DNA of 64,000 nucleotides from Luzula sylvatica (lineage: Eukaryota > Streptophyta > Magnoliopsida > Poales > Juncaceae), in the NCBI GenBank assembly GCA_946800325.1, contig OX326961.1, positions 36,413,043-36,477,042 of the forward strand, written 5' to 3'. The notes below the pieces were generated by a model. That model searched no databases, had not been told where the DNA came from, and saw only the letters and a program-made list of their open reading frames with translations. This document shows, one piece after another, positions 13,288 to 24,345 of the stretch (its first letter is position 1; each line of letters opens with the position of its first letter). Position numbers and translations under genes: made by a program.

Positions 13288-13800
13288 CATCCGTGACCGA
13301 GGTGCTACGACTCACGCTGGATACGAATATATGAGCGATACTTGGGGCTCTTAGTTGTGATCAAACCGGAGGCGTTATTGGAGTCCGAACGGTGGGAGAC
13401 ATGTGGTATGGGACACACGGGCTAGTCACCAACGTGACACTGGAGAAAAGAAGGATGTGAGCGATCAACCCTTCGTGTGTGATCAATTTCACACTGGTGA
13501 TCTCGAGATTCGAGAACCGGATCGGGTCTTCATATCCGCTGCGCGGGCCGGGGTCGAGACTATTCCCTTCAGTGGTATCAAAGCAAACGCTGAGATTCGA
13601 GAGTCGAATCATAGTCGTATATAAGTTATACGCATGGGTTTGCAAAAGTTGCATCCGTTTGCATGAAAATTGGTGATTGAAATGGAATTTCGATTAAAAT
13701 CACAAGTGAATACACTAGAAATCTGTTATGGGATGATTGAGAGTATATATGAATGATCGTAAAACAGTTTCATGATCAATCGTTTTCGAAACGATGAAAA
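13288..13800 (+). mobile_element. Third copia fragment: LTR end, PBS and leader
   Basis: Starts inside LTR sequence equivalent to about 4057 onward in element B, ends CCTTCA at 13571, then a primer site TGGTATCAAAGC (13573-13584, one base from the standard). The leader resembles 4484-4710 and fades near 13800. Its left portion is missing next to element A, which probably inserted into this LTR before a deletion removed the other half. Confidence 0.78.
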
Positions 13801-13837
13801 AGGGACTTGGAATCAGGCATTACTGGCAAACGGCGTA

Positions 13838-13882
13838 TAGTCCGTCATAACGGGCACACCAGTGTGTCATGACGGACTGTAT
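13838..13882 (+). repeat. Two palindromic CGTCATRACG units
   Basis: AGTCCGTCATAACGGGC and GTGTGTCATGACGGACT lie in the leader of the third copia fragment. They have the same skeleton as the large arrays at 15475, 32678 and 45945, and the first has a core intermediate between the two main types. Confidence 0.6.
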
Positions 13883-14107
13883 GTTAACATTGTGTAAAGA
13901 AAAATCTTATTTAACCAAATATTAATTGATACAGAAGTGTATCGTAAAGAAAATGATGTATGATAGAAGTTCCCTTTATTTAATAATAATATTAATATGG
14001 GATGACTCATAACTAAACTTTGTTTGCTTTGATTTTACTTAAATTAAATCCATGGGCAAAAGAGAAGGAAGATTTTCCTTGTCTTATACCGTGCCCCCTC
14101 GTTTCCC
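13883..14107. other. Short AT-rich spacer
   Basis: No gene or clear repeat seen. Confidence 0.5.
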
Positions 14108-14118
14108 CCTCTTTTATG

Positions 14119-14359
14119 AGTGCGTTTTGCCTGTGGCTTCCATTGTGAAGCCACATGTGAAACTGCCTGCGTGGCAGCGTTTTATTGGTCAATACAATAA
14201 ATTTTGCAAATATACCCCTACTTTCACGGGAATCCTAGACAGTTAATTTAAATAAAGCAGGGGTTTATTTGCAAAATTTATTGTATTGACCAATGAAACG
14301 TTGCCACGCAGGCAGTTTCACATGTGGCTTCACAATGGAAGCCACAGGCAAAACGCACT
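14119..14359. mobile_element. Mutator-type foldback MITE
   Basis: Two arms of about 100 bp (14119-14218 and 14260-14359) are near-perfect inverted copies, beginning AGTGCGTTTTGCCTGTGGC, around a loop of about 40 bp. An 11-bp direct repeat CCTCTTTTATG sits at 14108-14118 and 14360-14370. Long arms with a 9-11 bp duplication fit a non-autonomous Mutator superfamily element. It encodes nothing. Confidence 0.85.
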
Positions 14360-14370
14360 CCTCTTTTATG

Positions 14371-14865
14371 TGTGTGTGGGTGGGGTGGGGGGATTTGATA
14401 TTTTCAATATATGTAGGGATGTACTTAAAATTACCTATATTATTAATTATGAAGTGTAAAATCTATCGATTTTTTTTTTTTTGAAATTTTGAAACTTTAG
14501 TCCAATTAAAAATTGTGATCATTTTAGAATAAATTACACCGTTCGAAAGAATTTAAAAATAATGTTAAAGAACAAACTATTTATGTATTATTATAATGTT
14601 GATTTTAAGATGTATAAGAAACATTTCATAGTACTTAATATGACAAAATAAAAAATATTACAGTTGATATAAAAATATTTACTTAAAAATAATTGCAAGA
14701 AAAATAACATTGAGATCATAATTTTAGTTCAATATTTTTTCTTGAAACTTGTACAAAAAATTATTGTGTTATTCATTTGATTCAAACATCACAAAAAATT
14801 GAATAATTTATTATTTCATATAGTTTTATCTTTAATCAACGTAAACAAATAATATTGGTGATATA
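14371..14865. other. AT-rich spacer, no gene seen
   Basis: Low-complexity A/T sequence without a recognisable reading frame. Confidence 0.55.
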
Positions 14866-16209
14866 TGTTGTTTAATTTAGATCTAGAGGGGGTGAATAGG
14901 AATTCCTAAGTTCCAATTTTCGCGGTAATGGAATACAATTACAATTTGGACGGAAGCGTAAATAAATTAGAGAAAGAAATTCAATACCGAAACAAATAAC
15001 ATGCGATATTTGTTTACGGAGTTCGGTAGGTGGTTGTTTTGTAGTTTTAACTCGCCGACTACTTGCTCAATCGACCGACTCAATTTATTGCAAGTACCTA
15101 CGTCACCGGAGTTGCCTTGCGCCTTTTCGGCTTTCGATTGAATACCCAAATCAACTCTTACAAGGTTTACCTAGATCGATTTACACGAATCTATCGATCT
15201 ATGGCGGGTTTTACAACTCGTAACTAGCCTATTATAATTTACTACTAACGAACTAGTCGTGATCGGTCACGCAAGTTAGGAATCGTTGAGTAGTGGATTC
15301 GAAAGTGGATCTAATAATCCCCAATATGGTTTGGAAATATAAGCTCAAGATTTTGGCTAAGTTTCTCTCTTTTAGTTTGCTCTTTAAAAATGTGGAAGAG
15401 TTGGAGAGAGAAAGCTAAGAGGGGAGATATTTATATAACACATAATCACCTCACAAACTTAAGTTTTCTGCACAGTGCGTAATGGCGCAAGGATTGGTGC
15501 GTCATGACGCACAGGCTGTTCAACTAGCCGTTAGGCTGGTGTTTATTCAAAACTCTTGTGTTCCGTCATGACGCACACTATCATGCGTCATGACGATAGC
15601 ATGTGTACTTGAGGGTTCGTTCTAACCCTTGAATGGTTCGTTGTAACGAACCCTCTACTGTGACATTACTCACTTTGTCCGTCATGACGCATGGTACAAA
15701 GTTTCTCAAGAGTTGTTCTAGAGTCATGACGCATGGATTGGTCCGTCATGACGCTATACAACTCAAGATACATTTTTCTGGTGCGTCATGACGGTTGATA
15801 TCTTGCGTCATGACGCACTGTGAAATAAAATTAAGTATACCTTTAAGTGCGTCATGACGGTTGTTATTGTGCGTCATGACGCACCATGACTTAAGACAGG
15901 TTTGCTTTAGTTTTATTGTTTTGAATATTTCCAACTTATTTTCTTGAGTTTAATTATTCCAAATGCAAGTTTAGGGATACCTATTGGATATTTGAGGTGG
16001 TGATTTGATATTCCAACTTGCGGAATCTTCAACTTGATCTTCGATGTCTTGATTCTTTATCACTTTTGATCGTTTTTGTGCATCTTGCTTCTTTTTTTGA
16101 TCATTTTGCGGGCTACGTCTTTTATCTTTATAAATGCCACTTACGCAAATTGATTAGTAGTATCGACATTATTTTGAGATAATCAAACCCTAAAAAATTT
16201 GAACCAACA
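14866..16209 (-). repeat. Solo LTR (family D) with palindrome array
   Basis: 1,344 bp with ends TGTTG...CAACA, flanked by ATATA and ATATC (one mismatch). It aligns, inverted, with 45549-47097, including the internal AGAGGGGGTGAATAGG block and the GAATCTTC..CTTGATTC region. No internal retrotransposon sequence adjoins it, so it is read as a solo LTR. A TATA-like TGTTATATAAATA (reverse strand, about 15428-15440) sets transcription leftward. Confidence 0.78.
15475..15893 (-). repeat. Array of GTGCGTCATGACGCAC palindromes
   Basis: About a dozen copies of CGTCATGACG with flanking G/C variants, at irregular 20-80 bp spacing, plus one CGTTGTAACG unit at about 15640. The array lies immediately upstream of the reverse-strand TATA-like site of the solo LTR. 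Each unit holds two inverted TGACG motifs. Confidence 0.85.
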
Positions 16210-17630
16210 ATATCACGATATTAAAAGAAAACTTAATATAAAACTAGTTTAAATAATGTTATTATTTTCTTAATAATAAGTTATATATTTAATTATTTTC
16301 TAATACATTAGATATTATATATTTAATGAAATATATTTAAACCTCGCTATTATTGAAATATTATGGTTATGTTACAGATTGATTGTTTGTTATATTCAAC
16401 TATTATTACTTATATGTGTATCACTATTTTTGTTCGATTTTAAACTCCTTTATTTTTATTTTTAAGTATACATATATTTTATTTACTTATATGTATATAA
16501 TCATTTTTATAATTTATTTTTAAATTAAACACTCTATTTAATTGTTTGTTAACATAATTATAATGTGCATATACAAAAGATATATTGTACATCTACAAAA
16601 AAAAATAGAGGGTATAAACCAAACATTATTGTATTTCAAAACGATATATCTTAACATGTAAAAGACATAACACATAACCGAAAATTTATATCTTACATAC
16701 AAAAATGTATATTTTAGAATGTTAACCAAATGTATTTTATAGATAAAAAATAGTATAAAAGAAAATCGGACGGTAAAATCCATTCATTTAAACAATATCA
16801 AAGAAAAAGAATGTGTCGAAGCGGAGCGAGAATACCAGTTAGTAATCATTTAAACTAACAGTCAAATTAATCACATATCAGAGCCCATTTTAATAAACAA
16901 AAGGCCCAAAAATAATATATATAAAGGCCCCAAATGAGTTCTTGATGTACAGATATGATACCACGTCATCATGCATTAATCTACACCAATAATCTTTTGG
17001 GGGCAAAGTCTGGGACATTGTATATGTGTTTTTTACATTTAATGCTAGTCAAATGTGTTCAATTACATTGAATGAAAGAAATAATATATATCTTTTATAT
17101 TTAATGTCAGTAAAAATATTTTAATTTCATTGAATAGTATATCTTTTACTTTTAATGTAGAATGTCTTTTTTAATCTTAAACAGCTTATATATATCAAGG
17201 TATTTCATGTTTTGTTTACTACTTCAAGAGATTTAGTTGAAGAAATTATACAGGAGGTTTGTTTAAATTACTTTTGTTTAAATAATAGTTATTTTCAATA
17301 GTGAAAATTCTTTTCGTTATACAAAATAGTTTCGCATTTATTTTTTGCGAGCGATGAAAGTAACTACAAAAAATTGTTTTATGTGAAATCAAAGATTTAT
17401 GTTATAAAGATAAGATTTTGGAAAACAAATCTCTATATATTTATGGTAAAAAATTCTCAAAAAGTTTTGTGAATTTTTTCATTGTATTTACAAGTTAATA
17501 TTGGACGTTAATATTATGCACTATTTCTTTTATATTTCTTTTCTCTTTTTATTTTCACTATTACCTCTCTATTTATGGCAAATATTAACATTATTCTTTT
17601 TTGGGTATTTCTTGGGAGATTAGAAAGAAA
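16210..17630. other. AT-rich intergenic sequence
   Basis: No convincing coding sequence. The last few hundred bases before 17631 presumably hold the promoter of the small His-rich gene, but I see no clear TATA assignment. Confidence 0.5.
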
Positions 17631-18292
17631 ATGGCCCCATCATCTGGAGGAGGAATGAAACAAAAATCCATGGCAATTATGCATGATTGTGGCTCAAATT
17701 TGGCTTGGGAGGATTTGGAAAAGAAACTTATATATCAAGGTATGGGTTTAATTTGTTATCCCATTTTAAAATTAATATTTATTTGATTTGATTGTCATTT
17801 TTTATACTTGAAATCACCCCTTTGACACATACGGAGAAGTTCAAAATTATAGAATTTAAGCCACATAGATAATAGATAATAAATTTATATTCCACATGAT
17901 TGAAAGGAAATTGTACATTTACAAAAATCCTGTTCATTTTTTTTTCATTTTTTTCTCTCCAATTTTAATACTGTTTTTACCTCCTAATTTATTTTCATTT
18001 TTTGTACATTTACAAAAATCCTATATTTTATTCTTTAATCATTAAATCACGAGTCATTAAGTATGTTTATAATACTAAATTTGAAATACTAATATCTCTT
18101 TTCCTATTTCTATCTCAGATTTTGGTACATCGCACCACCACCATCACCACAACGACCCCCATCACCACGACGATCCTTCTACGTACCCGATCATACGCGG
18201 AGTTATGACCGAGTTGTGTGACGACGGGTTAACGGCTATACGAAGGCCGAATGGGCAAGAATACGATGAACCAATCATTGTAGAACGGCCCG
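17631..18292 (+). CDS. Small His-rich gene candidate, two exons, 3' end unclear
   Basis: Not recognised. Exon 1 (17631-17739) begins MAPSSGGGMKQKSMAIMHDC and ends with a CAAG|GTATGG donor; exon 2 (18119-18292) follows a TATCTCAG acceptor and keeps the frame, giving DFGTS, a run of six His, NDPHHHDDP and then a conserved-looking stretch containing GVMTELCDDGLTAIRRPNG and EPIIVERPG before a G|GTAAGA donor. Higher G+C than its surroundings and two good splice sites argue that it is coding. The frame is open at phase 1 at the last donor and I found no third exon before the neighbouring gene, so the gene is either truncated or has a short terminal exon I missed. No function is proposed. Confidence 0.45.
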
Positions 18293-18680
18293 GTAAGACT
18301 ACCGCAACTTCCTCGATAGTAATTAATATTTATACTTTTTATTTGCCGAAAAGCATTTATATCTTAATAATTCATAAAACATGCCAAGTCATTTGTTTTG
18401 GCTGATATGGCACTTATTATTAGCTAAATTGACAAAGTCTGTATATTGATAGTAACTTGTCATCCACGGTGACATGGCCTACATGTCATCAATGTTTCTT
18501 AATTAATCGTTAATTAATAATTACCTTTTGATTAATCTAAGCCGTTCAGATGAGATCTAACGGGGGAGTGATATCACAGTGTATTGAGAATTCAAATCGT
18601 TTCGGAGTAATTTTTGTCATTAGAACTGAAATTCCTATTTCGCCCCTAACTTGTCGGATGGCTTGCCAGGCAGTCAACAC

Positions 18681-18736
18681 TCTCTCTCTCTCTCTCTCTC
18701 TCTTCTCTCCCTCTCTCTCCTCTCTCTCTCTCTCCT
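18681..18736 (+). repeat. CT microsatellite in EBS-like 5' leader
   Basis: Almost pure (CT)n with a few C insertions, 180-235 bp before the start codon. Pyrimidine-rich tracts of this kind are common in plant 5' untranslated leaders. Confidence 0.8.
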
Positions 18737-18915
18737 AGGGTTTCAATCTCTATCCCATTCCTTCCGACGCGAGACCTATCTTTTCCTTTGCTCTGTTAAT
18801 CTAAACTAGGAAAGAAGGGCAGAACCCATCATCGTTTTCAACTGAAAAGAATCCTTACCTAACGAAAGCAACTCGGTTTTCATTCGCAGCTCAGAGAAAA
18901 TTCGACAGCCCAATA

Positions 18916-20154
18916 ATGTCGAAAACTAAACCTGGGAAGAAGGATATCGACTCGTACACCATTAAGGGCACTAGTAAGATCGTCAAAGGTATATATATCT
19001 TCTTTCTGCTTTTCGTTTTCATCTATAATCGACGAACTGAAGAAATGGTTTTCGTTTTTTTTTTTTTTTACTTAACGTAGTTGACAATATATTCATGTTC
19101 ATTTCTTCCTTTTGTAAACTTGGGTTCTTTGAATGCGAACATTGGCATCAAATTATCATCTATCTTCTGATATGTTCGAGACTTGTTTTTATTTGTAATC
19201 AAACACATTGGGTCTGATAAACATGTTTGTGTTTTGTTCAGTGGACGATTGCGTACTCATGAGGGCCTCTGACGTCGACAAGCCTCCATACGTCGCGAGG
19301 ATAGAGAAAATCGAGTCTGACGGCAAGAACAACGTCAAAGTCAAAGTCAGGTACATTTTTACGAAACTCGTAAATTACCTCACGAAAGCCCCTATATTTC
19401 TGCCAAAATGACTAAAATGCCCCTGTAATTAAGGTGGTATTACCGGCCAGAGGAATCGATTGGAGGAAGGAGACAGTTTCACGGAGCAAAAGAGTTGTTC
19501 CTCTCCGACCACTTCGATTGGCAGAGTGCGAACACAATCGAAGGAATATGCATCGTGCATTCTTTCAAAAATTATACCAAACTCGATAATGTGGGCCAAG
19601 AGGATTTCTTTTGTCGATTCGAATATAAGGCCGCTACTGGTGCATTCACCCCTGACCGAGTCGCAGTGTACGATATTTTAAATTTTTAAGTTTTGGGGGA
19701 TATATATGATATTTTGAGTTTTGCTAATACAATTTGTGAGATATATTAAAGGTATTGCAAGTGTGAGATGCCTTATAATCCCGACGACCTCATGGTGCAG
19801 TGTGATGCGTGCAAGGATTGGTATGTAAAAAATAAAACTATAATCCAAAATCCAAAATCCCCATTTTAATTTTGTGTAATATTTGATAATGAATGGATTA
19901 GGTTCCATCCATCTTGCATGGAAATGTCGATCGAGGACGCGAAGAAATTGGATCACTTTCTTTGCTCGGATTGCCAGCCTGAAAATGAGCCCAAGAGAAC
20001 CCCAAATGGGTTTTCTTCGTCCCCCAACTCGGAACCTAAGGTAATAATGCATTTTAATCATATTATTAATTGTATAGTATGTGATTTGATTGGACGGTTT
20101 GTTTGTTAATTGTAGGTGGAGAGTAAGAGGAGGAAGAGACAAGGGAGAGGGTGA
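18916..20154 (+). CDS. EBS: BAH-PHD chromatin reader, EBS/SHL family
   Basis: Six exons (18916-18988, 19242-19350, 19434-19667, 19752-19820, 19902-20040, 20116-20154) give a 220-residue protein; all junctions are GT..AG and the sum is in frame. It opens [18 protein letters not shown], has a bromo-adjacent homology domain at about residues 22-140 with the family signature [20 protein letters not shown], and a PHD finger at about 143-190 with CKC, CDAC, HPSC and CSDC zinc ligands. A basic KRRKR tail ends it. In Arabidopsis, EBS and SHL read H3K4me3 and H3K27me3 and repress flowering genes in the nucleus. The short length matches the family. EBS is chosen over SHL by overall resemblance only. 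Confidence 0.9.
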
Positions 20155-21172
20155 TTAATATGATTAGATGTGATTAGGACCTATTGTTAATTAAGTTGGA
20201 AATGTACAAACAACAGCGTAGAGGGAAATATTGTTTTGCAGATCTGTTTAAAAGTTGTAGGCTTGTTTTGAATATTTTTAACTTTAAATTATTATCTTTT
20301 TTTGTTGATGCCTCTTGAAAGATCAGTGTGTTGTGTTTAAGCTGTGTTACATGTTACTGTTCTAATAGAAAATGGAATTTGTTTGGGACAATTTTAACCC
20401 ATTTACGTTTCAAATTTTCGAACTTGAATATGTCGATATTAATATAAGTTTCATTTAAGTTTATCTCTTACTTGAATATGTCGATATGTAGAAAAAAAAC
20501 TATGTAAATATATGTATATAATTATGGTATCTCGTTCTTCCAACGTTTTAAATTAGTTATTACTCTTGTCTTCTCTTCTTAAAAAAATAATAATTCCAAA
20601 TCAAATATTGTTTTTGTTACGTTAAAACATTCACACAGTAATTTGTTTGAATTTGTTTTGTTTTGTTTTGTTTTGAGCTCACTGTTAATATAGTTTTGTT
20701 TAATTTTTTCTGTCACTTCAAGATTTGTCGATAATAATATAATATGATATGTGAAAAAAAAATGTAAAGTATACATTACACCAATAGTTTTTTAGAATAT
20801 ATTGTATTGGTTATATGAAATTAACAACATAATAAAAATGACAAACAAAAACTCATATTATGCTACTTATTTTGATTAAATGAAAAACTTGTTTTTTTTT
20901 GTCTTCTTGCATTTTGTGAAAAGTTATACAACAAAAATTGAACAACCAGTTACAAATTAGTCGGTCATTTTATCTTTTAAACCAACATAATTATTTTATA
21001 AATCATGTTATTGTTGCAAAAAAGATAAATAGGTTCTTATTTATTTATTTATTTATTTATTTCACTATTTCATTAAATAACTTAAAGTATATGTTTGAAT
21101 AACATTATTTTTATTCAGTTCGCATAACATATTTTTTAATGGTATCCGACAAGCGATCGCTTTCGTTACTGA

Positions 21173-21275
21173 TACCTAATTTTTTTGATGATGCCAATGG
21201 AAATCGAACCCACAATTTCTCACAACATATGATTATTTGTGCTTCACACTCAACCAACTAGGCTATGGACCCATT
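21173..21275 (-). mobile_element. tRNA-derived SINE-like element
   Basis: On the reverse strand it reads CCATAGCCTAGTTGGTTGAG (perfect A-box TAGCCTAGTTGG), then about 45 bases later GGGTTCGATTTCC (B-box-like), and ends ATCATC followed by an A run. Pol III A and B boxes plus an A-rich end fit a plant SINE. A second copy sits at the homologous spacer position 48530-48635, so insertion predates the spacer duplication. Confidence 0.65.
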
Positions 21276-22331
21276 GGTCAGTTCCCATAACATTATTTTA
21301 TGTGTGAATAAAAAATAGCCTTGAAGTTGAAACCATGTTTGCAATAACATTAATTTATAAAATTAAATATATATAGATAAATAATATAATAATTTCTTAT
21401 AAATATTATTGGAACAATATAAAAACATGAGAATATTTCCTGTAGTTAATAATTGAAAAACAACAGTATAGATTCTTGATTTAATGTTTTTATAATTTCT
21501 TCTTTTTTCAAGAATGATAAAAATATGTTTCTCACACTCTTTGAATGATCATATCATTATAATTGCATGCGTGGTATTCGAGATGATCCATATTATTGGG
21601 GCACAGCCGGTCTACCATGGACCCAACAAATGAATGCATGCCACATAATCTTATTTGTTGAAGTGGTTGTTTTAATTGGCAGAATATACTATGAACCACT
21701 CGTCTTGTAATTTTCCGTTTGGGATGCCCTTTCGAAAATATCGTTTATATATAATGTTTTTTACTACACTTCAAAATTGGAAAGAATTACAACAAGACAA
21801 GTTTACCAAAATCTTGAAAAAGCAAACAAAGAACGAAATGGTTTATTGAATTTGGCAAGATTAAGTTGCATGTTGATTGATTAGAGAGTTAAGATGTTGG
21901 AGGAATATCAACTAAACAAAGAAACAATCGTCATTTTCCAATATTTTTTTCATCACTTACGATATCCTGTCACATAGTCGTCCGAACAACAATATAATTA
22001 AATTAAAAAACGGCGACGGGTCATGTTCCGCCGCCAATCAAGTAATTGACATTCTTTCTTAGAATTGATGCGGGAATGGAGGCGCAACAATGTCCATACT
22101 CCGCCGCTACCTCCATAACAATAGTCCAAATTTAGCTTTTATTTCCAAAACTCGTTGTAATGTACGAAAGCAATAAATAAGATTAGGTGATTTACTTTTT
22201 CGAATCACGATGTACAAGTGCAAGTAATAGAACATTTTTTTTATTATATCTTTGTCTATATGTTTTCGATCCGAAAATTAACCGTAATTAGAAGTTCTTT
22301 TGTGTCTACGGTGATCCATATAGAGTTAATT

Positions 22332-23445
22332 AACCATCGAGTCTTCTCCATTTACTCGTTAGATTTACAATAACACGAGAAATACTATCACTTTCCAATA
22401 TATCCTTACGGTATGTGTATCAGTTATCGTATCACGACTCTCATTATTATATTATTGCCGGATCTAAAAAACTCAAATTATAATATAAATGACACCACCA
22501 AAGTAATCAGTTCAAACAAATGCAGTATTTAAAAAAATCAAAATTCGAAAATCACAACCAAAATTGTTTTTTTCATTTTTTATTAAATTGAGAAGATTAT
22601 TTGTCTCACATTGCTACGCATGCAATCGATCGAGTTATAAATTCATTGACAACACAAACATAATTGTAAAAGCGTAGAGTTGTCATTTTGGGTTCTACAA
22701 AGGCCGAGAGATTAAAAATCGGGAGGCTTCTATCATGCAACATTTTTCTTATCATACATTCATTTTCAAGGGTGTTTGGAGTAATTATTTATTTATGAAT
22801 ATTTAAGGTAAAGCTTCAAGTAAATTTATCAATTAATGTTTAACTAAATTGGAATTCTTTGTTGTTCATTTAAACAAAAATCTCCATAAAAAATAAATTT
22901 TATGATACACCCTTTTGCAAATATAATTAATTGTTAAAATACCCAAAATACCTTTTTAAAAGAGTGTATGATAGAACTCCCCTACAAAATCCTCTTCCTG
23001 TCATATTACATCATATTGAGAGTATATTGTATTGGACACAAAAATTGTACACCCGTATTATTTAAAAAAAGATTATCTTAAACTGAATTTCAGCAAAGTA
23101 TTATATTGTATTATTATATTTTAAGAGAAAATAAGATTCATATGGGTAGTCATTATATTAATGCAGCATATTTTCTAGCAAACAAATAAAACAATTTTCC
23201 AAAGGTACGACTTTAACTAGCAAGACAAAATAAATATGAGTAATTATTAATTGAATGTAGCATATTCTTAATATTTATTATTAATTCTTTTTGAAAATTA
23301 TGATCTTCTCAATGAAATGTACCAGTAATGTATAATAATACAAATACAAATAATAATAATAATAATAAATGTACATTATAAATATTTTTTTCAATTTAAA
23401 TATTTCATGAAACCTGAATACTAAGGCCCATACATATTTACAAAG
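22332..23445. repeat. 1.1-kb direct duplication, left copy
   Basis: Nearly identical (about eight differences by eye) to about 38854-39977. The two copies flank the MULE at 23446-38807. The left copy stops at ATATTTACAAA where the MULE begins; the right copy continues into the cyclase-like gene. Confidence 0.85.
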
Positions 23446-23800
23446 GAAAATTTTACTGTTTAGACATGATTAGTTTCGTATTACCAAAAATAGAACAATT
23501 AGTTTCAAAATTTGAGAAATAACACTCTCGACCTTTGAAAAGTCGAGAAATTGGTAAAATGCTCGACCTTTCAAAAGTCGAGCAATTTTATACCTTAAAC
23601 ACCTCCCTTTTGCAGAATTAACAGATTAATTTGCCACATCACCCGCCACATCATCCGTTCGACCTTTGAAAAGTCGGTCGAACACATCACCCGCCACATC
23701 ACCCGTCCGACTTTTCAAAAGTCGGTCGATTGGCTCGCCCCCCAACGCCCAACAGTGCCCCCGTGATGCCCCCCTTGATCCCACCCTCCCACCCGTGAAT
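23446..23800 (+). repeat. Left terminal inverted repeat of the MULE
   Basis: Pairs with 38446-38807. It contains four CGACYTTTNAAAAGTCG palindromes at 23529-23545, 23564-23580, 23660-23676 and 23708-23724, and a C-rich inner end with CCCGTGAT and CCCACCCGTGAAT. Confidence 0.9.
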
Positions 23801-24240
23801 TTGCAAAAAAACCCCTAATTTTAAAAGAATTTGCAAAAAACCCCCAAACTTTACTTGAATTTGCAATTTAACCCCTCTAGGGGTATTTCATAAAATTGCT
23901 ATTTTTTTGGGACCAAAATACCCCTCTATTTTTTTATTTAATTTTAGTTTTTATGATAAAATATATAATAAATAAAGAATTAAAATTATGTATGTGACAT
24001 ATACTTTTTTATAATTAATATATGTTAAAAAATATTTATAGTGATTTTAAATTAATAAAATAATAAAATAATACAAAATTATGTTTATTAAATTTAAAGA
24101 TGAAAAATAGAGGCGTATTTTGGTCCAAAAAAAAAGCAATTCAATGAAATACCCTTAGAGGGGGTTAATTGCAATTCTCAAAAGTTAGGAGGTTTTTTGT
24201 AAATTCAAGAAAAGTTAGGGGGTTATTTGAAAATTTCCCT
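23801..24240. mobile_element. Foldback MITE nested in the MULE
   Basis: About 135-bp arms (about 23801-23940 and 24100-24240) are inverted copies containing GGACCAAAATACCCCTC, a TAACCCCCTCTA stretch and TTGCAAAAAACCCC-like ends, around an AT-rich centre of about 160 bp. It lies between the left TIR and the transposase promoter and has no counterpart near the right TIR. A target duplication was not resolved. Confidence 0.7.
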
Positions 24241-24261
24241 ATCAAAAATCGGTGGATTTCT

Positions 24262-24345
24262 CTACCTTTCAAAAGTCGAAGGATTTGAAAGATTTTTTTG
24301 TCCCCCCTACATTTCAAAAGTCGATCAATTTATCTATTTAAACAC
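24262..24345 (+). promoter_or_regulatory. Transposase promoter with two TIR-type palindromes
   Basis: CTACCTTTCAAAAGTCG (24262-24278) and CTACATTTCAAAAGTCG (about 24308-24324) match the subterminal repeats of the TIRs and lie just before TATCTATTTAAACAC (about 24331), which can serve as a TATA element. The start codon is at 24507, with a possible leader intron ending near 24505. Confidence 0.55.

Larger units (their letters stand above)
20155..23445. other. 3' UTR then long repeated spacer (copy U1)
   Basis: After the EBS-like 3' end, sequence from about 20590 to 23445 is homologous to the spacer 47935-50390 upstream of the second cyclase-like gene, and its last 1.1 kb (about 22330-23445) recurs almost unchanged at about 38830-39977. 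No coding sequence seen. It contains a (TTAT)n run at about 21038-21062, a SINE-like element and a conserved block at 21591-21740. Confidence 0.7.

Noticed and set aside
21173..21275. A functional tRNA gene
   Set aside because: A and B boxes are present, but no acceptor or anticodon stem of proper length can be drawn; it fits a SINE better.
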